From NCBI GenBank assembly GCA_015066165.1, contig SVOX01000029.1:1-12773 (forward strand): a stretch of DNA of 12,773 nt, in the 5' to 3' direction. How positions within the stretch are numbered: position 1 is the stretch's first letter; every line of letters starts with the position of its first letter. Below the pieces are notes generated by a model, which saw only the letters and a list, made by a program, of their open reading frames with translations, searched no databases and was not told where the DNA came from. Source of the DNA: Oscillospiraceae bacterium (GTDB taxonomy: Bacteria; Bacillota; Clostridia; Oscillospirales; Acutalibacteraceae). The position numbers and the translations under genes were made by a program. Positions 1 through 5,975 of the stretch are shown here, one piece after another.

Positions 1-6
1 TTTCAT
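1..6 (-). CDS. 5' end of a further minus-strand gene (start codon only)
   Basis: A minus-strand ATG-AAA sits at the window edge, 9 nt after a clear GGAG core within a GAGGAGTG Shine-Dalgarno (13-20). The gene would be the next one downstream of the MgtE N-domain gene, about 64 nt after its stop, and probably in the same transcript. Only two codons are visible, so nothing can be said about the product. Confidence 0.4.
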
Positions 7-69
7 CTCTTTCACTCCTCAGATTTCCCGCCGTCTGCGGTCATACAAACTACACCGTACGCCCTCAGA

Positions 70-363
70 TTATTTGCGGGCCATCATTCCCACCAGCTCA
101 TGGGGAACATAGAGCTCTTCAAGATAGGAATGAAGCTCGGCATCTGTGAAGATGCGGATGAGCAGCTCCTGCATTTCGGTCTCCATTTCGACGAAGACCT
201 CCGCCGCGATATCCTTGGGAAGCATTCTGAAAACGGGAAGCTGCTTGTTTTCGGGCAGCTCGCTTAAAAGATTTGCAATATCAACGGGGTTCATATCCCT
301 GATGACCGATAAAAGCTGCGTATAATCCTTTTTTTCTATGAGTTCAAGTTCTTTTTCAAACAT
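70..363 (-). CDS. Stand-alone MgtE N-terminal-domain protein, 97 aa
   Basis: The protein matches the cytosolic N domain of MgtE magnesium transporters, a superhelix of short alpha-hairpins. Recognisable stretches are DIANLLSELPENKQLPVFRM (about residues 31-50), then a LPKDIAAEVFVEM-type hairpin, and LEELYV near the end. In full MgtE (about 450 aa) this domain is followed by two CBS domains and five membrane helices. Here the match stops after ELYV, and the frame closes eleven residues later with PHELVGMMARK and TAA. No CBS or membrane part is seen in the remaining 69 bases. The start is set by GGGAGG (371-376), 7 nt before the ATG. A longer frame running back to 492 only translates the leader RNA. 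In full-length MgtE the N domain binds Mg2+ and controls the gate, so a free copy could be a regulator, a truncated remnant or half of a split gene. Domain call fairly sure, function open. Confidence 0.75.
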   Translation of the reverse strand: MFEKELELIEKKDYTQLLSVIRDMNPVDIANLLSELPENKQLPVFRMLPKDIAAEVFVEMETEMQELLIRIFTDAELHSYLEELYVPHELVGMMARK

Positions 364-565
364 CGGCTTTCCTCCCTTGGGAAAAATAAAAGGACGCTGA
401 AAAAAGCGTCCGGCGTAGGTTGGGAGCGAAAAAAAGCACAAAAGATCAGGCACACAAAACAGCCGCCGGGACTTTTTGTGCGTTAAATGCATTCATGATC
501 CTTGTACTGCATATACCCCCGGCATCCATTTGTGTTTCACCTGCCTTATAAAATGATCCATAAAA
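364..565 (-). promoter_or_regulatory. Structured 5' leader with terminator: candidate riboswitch or attenuator
   Basis: About 200 nt of non-coding leader lie between the minus-strand promoter and the MgtE N-domain gene. Visible pairings on the minus strand are an outer stem AGGCA (542-546) with TGCCT (448-452), GCCGGGG (517-523) with TCCCGGC (465-471, one G-U pair), and a small hairpin ATGCA (508-512) with TGCAT (487-491). GTCCCGGC (465-472) can instead pair, with one bulge, with GCCGGAC (408-414), which overlaps the 5' arm of the terminator at 392-411. These two pairings exclude each other, the usual terminator/antiterminator arrangement. I could not match it to the M-box consensus or another class I remember. 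Magnesium or another divalent ion is a guess from the downstream gene only. Confidence 0.5.
382..411 (-). terminator. Intrinsic terminator inside the leader of the MgtE N-domain gene
   Basis: On the minus strand GGACGC (406-411) pairs with GCGTCC (392-397) around an 8-nt loop, followed by TTTTATTTTT (391-382). It lies before the SD at 371-376, so it would stop transcription ahead of the gene and must be regulated or leaky for the gene to be expressed. Confidence 0.75.
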
Positions 566-594
566 AGAATAGTCCTCTTTTTGTCCCTTGTCAA
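566..594 (-). promoter_or_regulatory. Sigma-A promoter for the MgtE N-domain gene
   Basis: Minus-strand TTGACA (589-594), 17-nt spacer, TATTCT (566-571). This is a near-consensus housekeeping promoter pointing into the structured leader. It is divergent from the promoter of the plus-strand ATPase. Together with the leader it accounts for the roughly 320-base stretch without a gene (364-681). Confidence 0.7.
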
Positions 595-635
595 CCGATT
601 TTAACCTTTTATTAATAGATAATATTGCTGTATGG

Positions 636-644
636 TGTTATAAT
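636..644 (+). promoter_or_regulatory. Extended -10 promoter for the P-type ATPase
   Basis: TG-T-TATAAT (TG at 636-637, TATAAT at 639-644) is a consensus extended -10 about 38 nt before the ATPase ATG. No good -35 is seen at the expected distance, which is common with extended -10 promoters. No clear copper-regulator operator palindrome was recognised here. Confidence 0.5.
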
Positions 645-665
645 CTAAATCAGGAAGATTATATT

Positions 666-689
666 ATGGGATATTGCGAATATGAATGA
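666..689 (+). CDS. Possible 7-codon upstream ORF (MGYCEYE)
   Basis: ATG at 666 follows AGGAAG (652-657) by 8 nt, which is better SD spacing than the ATPase ATG at 682 has. It encodes MGYCEYE and stops at TGA 687-689, overlapping the ATPase start in another frame. It could be a small leader peptide that feeds ribosomes to the ATPase start, or chance. There is no sequence family to support it. Confidence 0.25.
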   Translation: MGYCEYE

Positions 690-2760
690 AAATTATTTGA
701 AATATAAGGGTTTGAGCAGCGCCGATGCAAAAAAAGCAGCAGACGCGGGGCTTATAAACGAAAGCACTCAAAAGAGCACAAGGAGCGCTTACGCCATAAT
801 CGCATCCAACCTGTGTACTCTTTTTAACCTTGTGAATTTTATCCTTGCACTGCTGCTGTTTTACGTTGGTTCATACAAAAACATGCTGTTCATGGGTGTA
901 GTCATATCGAACCTTTTGATCGGTGTGGTGCAGGAATTGAGGGCCAAGAAAGCCGTTGACGATCTTTCCCTCATGAACGCGGCAAAGGCAAACGTCATCA
1001 GGGATTCAAAGCTGATGGAAATAGCATCGGATATGGTCGTACAGGGCGATCTGATCGTATTTTCTCAGGGCGATGAGGTTTGCGCGGACTGCTTGTGCCT
1101 TGAAGGGAGCTGCGAGGCGGATGAGTCGTTCATAACCGGTGAGTCCGAGGGAGTGAACAAAAAGGCGGGCTCGACCCTGCTTGCGGGCAGCCACATCGTC
1201 AGCGGAAATATCCTTGCAAGGGCGGAAAAGGTGGGACATGATACCTATATAGCCGGCATTGCAAGGGGCGCAAAAAAGTATAAAAAGCCGTATTCGACGC
1301 TTATGACGGCGCTTAAGAAGATAGTCGTTTTCTCAAGCGCGATCATAATCCCCGTAGGCGTTTTATTGTTCAGGTCCCAGTATCTGATAGAGGCAAACCT
1401 TAAAAACGCTGTGGAACAGACCGTGGGCGCGCTGATCGGCATGATCCCCGAAGGGCTTATGCTGCTCACCAGCACCGCGCTTTGCCTTGGCGTAATAAGG
1501 CTTTCGAGCAAAAAGATACTGGTCAGGGAGCTTTATTCGATTGAATCACTTGCAAGGTCGGACATCGTCTGCTTTGACAAAACGGGCACCATCACAACAG
1601 GAAAACCTAAAGTAACCGATGTAATACCCTATAACACACCAAAGGAAAAATTATTATCACTTGCATTTTCACTTGAAAGACAAAGTGAACACCCACTTTC
1701 AAAGCCAATAATAGACGAGTGTGAAAAACTTGGTATCAGTTACTCAAAAGTCAGCGATTTTAAAGCGGTTGCGGGTAACGGTCTTTCAGCGGTTTGCCAA
1801 AAAAGTTTGCTAAAAGGTGGCAATTTATCCTTTATGGACGGCTGTGTTCCCACAGAAGAAATTGACAAAGCGCAACAATTAGCCCAAAGCGGAAAAACAC
1901 CTTTATTCTTTAGCAAAGATAATAAATTTTGCGGTATTATTGCCGTTGCCGATACCCCAAAACCCGAAAGTTACGAAGCCATAAAAGAGTTGAAAAACAT
2001 GGGGCTTCGTGTTATAATGATTAGTGGTGACAACGAAAAAACTGCTAATTCGCTTGGCGAAAGTGTTGGAATTAATGAAGTTTTTGCCAACACCAAGCCC
2101 GACCAAAAAGCCCAAATTATAAACTCGCTCAAACAACAAGCAAGTGTTATAATGGTGGGCGACGGTATAAACGACGCCCCTGCTTTGACTTATGCAGACA
2201 TTGGTATTGCCATAGGAACCGGTACTGATATTGCCATTGACTCGGCTGATATTGTGCTTATGAAAAACAATTTGTTTGACGTAAGTGCGGCTATACGCCT
2301 TTCACGTCACACTATAAATAATATTCACCAAAATTTGTTTTGGGCTTTTTGTTATAATTGTTTAGGTATTCCTTTGGCGGCAGGTGTGTTTATATCGCTC
2401 TTTGGTTGGCAACTAAACCCAATGTTTGGTGCCGCCGCAATGAGTTTATCCTCTTTTTGCGTTGTATCAAACGCATTACGTCTTAATTTGGCTAAAATTT
2501 ATGACAATAAAAAAGATAAAAAAATTAAACATAAGGAGAAATTAACCGTGAATTTCAAAACCACCTTAAAAATTGAAGGTATGATGTGTGGACACTGCGA
2601 AGCAAGAGTTAAATCTGCTTTAGAAGATGTAAAACACACCGTTTTCGTTACTGTAAGTCATCAAGACGGCACCGCCATAGTGGAAAGTAAGAAAGATATT
2701 TCAAAACAACTAAAAAAAGCCGTTGAAACATGTGGTTACAAAGTCTTAGAAATTTTATAA
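682..2760 (+). CDS. Chimeric P-type ATPase: CtpE-like first half, CopA-like second half plus HMA domain, 692 aa
   Basis: Residues 1 to about 299 resemble P2/CtpE-type cation ATPases: N-terminal GLSSADA segment, two early membrane helices, actuator loop with TGES (152-155), and a PEG-type ion site (MIPEGLM, E257) in M4. There is no CPC copper motif. From the phosphorylated D299 (DKTGT) on, the protein is a P1B-1 copper ATPase: SEHPL (335-339), GDGINDAP (493-500), M7 with YN (FWAFCYN), M8 with MSLSSF, then a cytosolic HMA domain with MCGHC (C636, C639). The hybrid would have about 4 + 2 membrane helices, lacking both the CPC helix of copper pumps and M7-M10 of P2 pumps, so it is unlikely to work as a pump. 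GC and arginine codons switch at the same point. The ATG at 682 has only a weak GGGA (668-671) upstream. The frame is real in this sequence, but the gene is probably an assembly or recombination product. Confidence 0.75.
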   Translation: MNENYLKYKGLSSADAKKAADAGLINESTQKSTRSAYAIIASNLCTLFNLVNFILALLLFYVGSYKNMLFMGVVISNLLIGVVQELRAKKAVDDLSLMNAAKANVIRDSKLMEIASDMVVQGDLIVFSQGDEVCADCLCLEGSCEADESFITGESEGVNKKAGSTLLAGSHIVSGNILARAEKVGHDTYIAGIARGAKKYKKPYSTLMTALKKIVVFSSAIIIPVGVLLFRSQYLIEANLKNAVEQTVGALIGMIPEGLMLLTSTALCLGVIRLSSKKILVRELYSIESLARSDIVCFDKTGTITTGKPKVTDVIPYNTPKEKLLSLAFSLERQSEHPLSKPIIDECEKLGISYSKVSDFKAVAGNGLSAVCQKSLLKGGNLSFMDGCVPTEEIDKAQQLAQSGKTPLFFSKDNKFCGIIAVADTPKPESYEAIKELKNMGLRVIMISGDNEKTANSLGESVGINEVFANTKPDQKAQIINSLKQQASVIMVGDGINDAPALTYADIGIAIGTGTDIAIDSADIVLMKNNLFDVSAAIRLSRHTINNIHQNLFWAFCYNCLGIPLAAGVFISLFGWQLNPMFGAAAMSLSSFCVVSNALRLNLAKIYDNKKDKKIKHKEKLTVNFKTTLKIEGMMCGHCEARVKSALEDVKHTVFVTVSHQDGTAIVESKKDISKQLKKAVETCGYKVLEIL
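1576..1600 (+). other. Composition and homology breakpoint at the DKTGT motif
   Basis: Hand counts of G+C per 60-base line are 36/60 (1081-1140), 29/60 (1201-1260) and 34/60 (1441-1500) before this point, against 23/60 (1681-1740) and 21/60 (2281-2340) after it. All nine arginine codons between 682 and 1575 are AGG; none of the six after the point in the same gene is AGG (AGA, CGT, CGC). Protein family identity changes at the same place. Confidence 0.8.
2548..2760 (+). CDS. Internal in-frame start giving a free CopZ-like copper chaperone, 70 aa
   Basis: Inside the ATPase frame, AAGGAG (2533-2538) stands 9 nt before GTG 2548, far better initiation signals than most internal codons have. The product would be a complete HMA domain of 70 aa with the metal site GMMCGHC at its start and the usual beta-alpha-beta-beta-alpha-beta length. 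Free CopZ chaperones of this size carry Cu(I) to CopA. The HMA domain follows the last membrane helix after a lysine-rich linker (KIYDNKKDKKIKHKEK), so it could serve either as a fused domain or as a separate protein. An alternative reading is that a former copA-copZ gene pair became fused and kept the old ribosome binding site. Confidence 0.5.
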   Translation: MNFKTTLKIEGMMCGHCEARVKSALEDVKHTVFVTVSHQDGTAIVESKKDISKQLKKAVETCGYKVLEIL

Positions 2761-2772
2761 CGGAGTGAAAAT

Positions 2773-5145
2773 ATGAAACAAACTAAAAAAATACTGGCAT
2801 TTGCGCTAATACTTGTTATTTGCTTTACTGCAATACCTTTAAATTCATTAACCACCGCTGCTGCAACGGTAAAAATCGGTTATATTTCGGGTGAGAATAT
2901 CAACATCCGTGAAGATGCCACTACAGGTTCGGCATCGGTTGACAAGGTTTCAAAATGGACAGTTACTGTTACGGGCAGTAAAAAAGATACTCTTTCAACC
3001 AAAAATCCAAGCGATAACGCTGTTTATGATTGGTATGCAGTATCTTACGTTTCGCAGTCCAAAACCGTTACAGGATACGTTAGAGAAGATTTAATAACTG
3101 TTAAAGATTATACTGTAAATAATTCTTTTGCAGCAACTTTATCAAAGTTTCCTGCAAGTTATAGAAATCAGTTAACCATACTTCATGCTTTGTATCCAAA
3201 CTGGAAATTTGAAGCCGACGTAGTTGAAAAAGGTTTTAAAGAGTCTGTTGCTTTACAAGACACGGGTTTTAGAAAACTTGTAACTACAAAATACAACTCA
3301 TTACGCTCAATGCGTGACGGTTGTTACAATTGGTCAAAAAATAAATTCATCACTTCAGATAATAGCAAATACGGTGCCTCTACCGAAGTTATTGCTTATT
3401 ATATGGACCCCCGCAACTTCCTTAACGCTAACGACATTTATATTTTTATGCAACAGTCGTTTGATTCCGGCAGCCAAACCAAAAGCGGTGTTGAAAATAT
3501 TATTAATGACACTTTTCTCGATGCAACAATATCAAACTCGAAAGACGCCTATAACGGCAACACTTTTTCTACCGTAATAATGGAAGCCGCTAATCAGTCA
3601 AAAGTTAACCCTTACGTTTTGGCATCTACCCTTATTCAAGAACAAGGCCGAAACGGTTCTACTTTAGCCACCGGTATTAAGCACAAATATAAAGATAAAA
3701 ACGGCAAAGAAAAAGAAGCAACTGTATATAATTTCTTCAACTTCGGTGCGAGTGGCAGCAACAAGGATGCTATACTCAAAAACGGTGCTAAATACGCTTA
3801 CGAGCAAGGTTGGACCACCCCTTCAAAATCTTTAATAGAAGGCGCCAAAAAATTCGGTTCGGGTTATATTGCCATTGGTCAGGATACATATTATTACAAA
3901 AACTATAACGTTTTAAATCCTGATAGAATTTGGCACCAATACGCACAAAGTGTTCACGATTCATTAAGTTCGTCACGCTTTTTGAAGACTTGTTATGCTG
4001 ATTACAAAAATTTAAACGTAACTTTCCGTATTCCCGTATATAACGATCTCCCTAACAACATTTCAGCTTTCCCACAAGAAAACAATAATTACAACAATTA
4101 TTATTTCACTTCAATTGTAGCAAACGGCCTAACTCCCGAATTTAACAAATACAAAAACAACTACTCCCTTACAACAACGGGTAACGTTGACGTTTTTGTA
4201 AAATTACCTGACGGTGCTGTTTTCGTTGGACTTCGTACCCGTAACCTCAAAAAAGGTACCAACAAAATACCCTTGGTTGTGCAATCACAAACGGGTTATA
4301 CAAGAACATATACGTTAACCGTCACAGCCGAAAACGATGCTGTTTTAACCGTAAAACAAATTGGCGGTACTTTAATGCTTGAAGCCGACGGTAATTATTA
4401 CCACTATATAAATGGCGAACGTACTTATAACACAATGCTTGTTTGGTATAAGGGTGCTTACCATTATGTAAAAAACGGCGTTTTCACAAAAACTACCGGC
4501 TTTGTTAAATACCTTAACAAGCCATACTATGTGAAAAACGGTATCAATAATAAACAAACCGGTTTTGTTAAATATAACGGTAAATATTATCAACTAAAAA
4601 GCGGTGTTAGAGTTACAAAAAAGACCTTTAAAAAACGAGGAAAAGTTTATTTACGGCTTTCATCAACCGACCTTACCTACAACGGTAAAGCAAGAAAACC
4701 ATCAGTTAAAATTTATACAAGTTCAGGCAAAAAACTTTCAACAAAATACTACACAGTTACCTATAGTTACGGCAGAAGAAACGTTGGTAAACATAAAGTA
4801 ACGGTTAAGTTGAAAAAGAAATATAAAGGTACGCAAAAACTTTACTTTACCATAAAACCAAAATCTTCAAGAGTTTCAAAACTCACATCAAAGAAAAAGT
4901 CACTTAAGGTTTCACTCAAACGACAACCCACACAAACCAAGGGTTATCAAATCCAGTACTCTACCACAAAGGACTTTAAAAACGCTAAAATTAAAAAGGT
5001 TGGCTCTTACAACACCACGTCTGTTACACTTAAAAAATTAAAATCCAAAACCAGATATTATGTTCGTGTAAGAACCTACAAAATAGTAAGCGGTAAAAAG
5101 TATTATTCGGCTTGGTCGAGTTATAAAAAGAAAACCACAAAATAA
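2773..5145 (+). CDS. Secreted N-acetylglucosaminidase (peptidoglycan hydrolase), 790 aa
   Basis: A signal peptide (basic MKQTKK, hydrophobic core, TTAAA near residue 31) is followed by an SH3b-like domain (about 33-110, with NINIRED and GYVRED). A glucosaminidase domain follows (about 123-420). Its core reads NPYVLASTLIQEQG, with probable catalytic E290, followed by YNFFNFGASG and YYYKNYN. After it come a cadherin-like beta-sandwich (about 443-520), short aromatic wall-binding-like repeats with TGFVKY twice (about 535-615), an Ig-like domain starting TYNGKARKP (about 632-697) and a lysine-rich Fn3-like tail to the end. It should cleave the glycan strands of the cell wall outside the membrane, for growth or separation. 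SD GGAG (2762-2765) is 12 nt after the ATPase stop and no separate promoter is obvious, so it may be read through from the copper ATPase. It ends at a strong terminator. Confidence 0.85.
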   Translation: MKQTKKILAFALILVICFTAIPLNSLTTAAATVKIGYISGENINIREDATTGSASVDKVSKWTVTVTGSKKDTLSTKNPSDNAVYDWYAVSYVSQSKTVTGYVREDLITVKDYTVNNSFAATLSKFPASYRNQLTILHALYPNWKFEADVVEKGFKESVALQDTGFRKLVTTKYNSLRSMRDGCYNWSKNKFITSDNSKYGASTEVIAYYMDPRNFLNANDIYIFMQQSFDSGSQTKSGVENIINDTFLDATISNSKDAYNGNTFSTVIMEAANQSKVNPYVLASTLIQEQGRNGSTLATGIKHKYKDKNGKEKEATVYNFFNFGASGSNKDAILKNGAKYAYEQGWTTPSKSLIEGAKKFGSGYIAIGQDTYYYKNYNVLNPDRIWHQYAQSVHDSLSSSRFLKTCYADYKNLNVTFRIPVYNDLPNNISAFPQENNNYNNYYFTSIVANGLTPEFNKYKNNYSLTTTGNVDVFVKLPDGAVFVGLRTRNLKKGTNKIPLVVQSQTGYTRTYTLTVTAENDAVLTVKQIGGTLMLEADGNYYHYINGERTYNTMLVWYKGAYHYVKNGVFTKTTGFVKYLNKPYYVKNGINNKQTGFVKYNGKYYQLKSGVRVTKKTFKKRGKVYLRLSSTDLTYNGKARKPSVKIYTSSGKKLSTKYYTVTYSYGRRNVGKHKVTVKLKKKYKGTQKLYFTIKPKSSRVSKLTSKKKSLKVSLKRQPTQTKGYQIQYSTTKDFKNAKIKKVGSYNTTSVTLKKLKSKTRYYVRVRTYKIVSGKKYYSAWSSYKKKTTK

Positions 5146-5148
5146 CGT

Positions 5149-5182
5149 AAAAAAGGAAGCAATAAAATTTGCTTCCTTTTTT
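5149..5182. terminator. Strong bidirectional intrinsic terminator
   Basis: AAAAAAGGAAGC (5149-5160), 10-nt loop, GCTTCCTTTTTT (5171-5182): a perfect 12-bp stem with A and T tracts, four bases after the glucosaminidase stop. It separates that gene from the dehydrogenase-transporter pair. Confidence 0.9.
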
Positions 5183-5212
5183 AAACTTGTACTTTTATTT
5201 ATTTAAAAAGTA

Positions 5213-5221
5213 TGCTATACT
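5213..5221 (+). promoter_or_regulatory. Extended -10 promoter for the SDR-MFS pair
   Basis: TG-C-TATACT (TG 5213-5214, TATACT 5216-5221) lies 20 nt before the SDR start, right after the preceding terminator. The -35 is weak. The predicted untranslated leader is very short and holds the SD GGAG (5229-5232). Confidence 0.45.
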
Positions 5222-5240
5222 ACTTTTTGGAGATGATATT

Positions 5241-5975
5241 ATGAAAAAAACTGCAATAATAACCGGCTCGTCAAAAGGTATTGGTGCGGCTACAGCAATA
5301 CTTTTTGCACAAAAGGGATATAACGTTGTAATAAATTATAACGATTCGTACGAATCGGCAACATTGCTCGCCCGTTCCCTTTCTGAAAACGGTTTTTCAG
5401 TAACCACCCAAAAAGCAAACGTGGCAAACCGCCTTGAAGCCGAACTTTTAATTAAAGAAACACTCTACAAGTTTGGCAGAATTGACGTTTTGGTAAATAA
5501 TGCAGGCGTGGCTTTTGAAGGGTTAATCACCCAAACAGATGAAGTTGATTACGACAGAATAATGAACATAAATCTTAAAGGTGTTTTCAACTGCTGTAAA
5601 GCCGCTGCGCAAGTTATGGTAAATCAACAGTCGGGCAAAATAATCAATATTTCTTCAATGTGGGGTGAAACAGGTGCTTCTTGCGAAGTAGCGTATTCGG
5701 CTTCAAAAGCGGGTGTTATAGGGCTTACAAAAGCACTTGCTAAAGAATTAGCGCCAAGCGGAATTACTGTTAACGCTGTTACCCCAGGTATTATTGAAAC
5801 TTCTATGAATTCAAATCTTTCGGTAGAAGAACTAACCGAATTTGTTGAATCAATACCACTCGGCCGTATGGGCACAGCCGACGAAATTGCCCAAGCAGTT
5901 TACTTTTTAGCGAGTGAAAATGCCGACTACATAACAGGTCAGATTTTAGGTGTAAACGGCGGGTACGTAATCTAA
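5241..5975 (+). CDS. Short-chain dehydrogenase/reductase, FabG-like, 244 aa
   Basis: Classical SDR with a Rossmann fold. The nucleotide-binding motif TGSSKGIG is at residues 8-15, NNAG at 86-89, and the catalytic tetrad is N111, S139, Y152 and K156 (YSASK). A PG motif follows at the start of the substrate lid and NGGYVI closes the C-terminus. The length equals that of 3-oxoacyl-ACP reductase FabG (about 246 aa). No fatty-acid genes are nearby, so a role as a general ketone/sugar/alcohol oxidoreductase is as likely as lipid synthesis. R45 and the lack of an acidic residue at the end of beta2 (VINYN) leave the cofactor open; NADPH is plausible. The ATG at 5241 is chosen for its GGAG 8 nt upstream. 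The frame extends back to 5169, but that part would overlap the terminator and promoter. It overlaps the following transporter by one base (TAATG). Confidence 0.85.
   Translation: MKKTAIITGSSKGIGAATAILFAQKGYNVVINYNDSYESATLLARSLSENGFSVTTQKANVANRLEAELLIKETLYKFGRIDVLVNNAGVAFEGLITQTDEVDYDRIMNINLKGVFNCCKAAAQVMVNQQSGKIINISSMWGETGASCEVAYSASKAGVIGLTKALAKELAPSGITVNAVTPGIIETSMNSNLSVEELTEFVESIPLGRMGTADEIAQAVYFLASENADYITGQILGVNGGYVI

Noticed and set aside
70..110. Similarity of the MgtE-domain end (ELYVPHELV) to the LeuRS end (ELYVPKKLV) as a sign of fusion
   Set aside because: Only a few residues match, the two genes lie in different composition regions, and ELYV is already part of the MgtE domain. Chance is the simplest reading.
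364..492. Reading the minus-strand frame up to 492 as an N-terminal extension of the MgtE-domain protein
   Set aside because: This part runs through the terminator hairpin, has unusual composition for a protein, and the SD at 371-376 sets the start at 363.
361..565. Calling the leader an M-box magnesium riboswitch
   Set aside because: Gene context fits, but I could not find the conserved M-box core sequence, so only an unclassified structured leader is claimed.
4375..5140. Repeat-like wall-binding and lysine-rich tail as a separate gene or repeat array
   Set aside because: The frame is continuous with the glucosaminidase, and such Ig/Fn3 tails are common on Clostridia wall hydrolases.
5169..5240. 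A 24-residue N-terminal extension of the SDR
   Set aside because: It would start inside the terminator loop and span the promoter; ATG 5241 has the SD and gives the standard family start.
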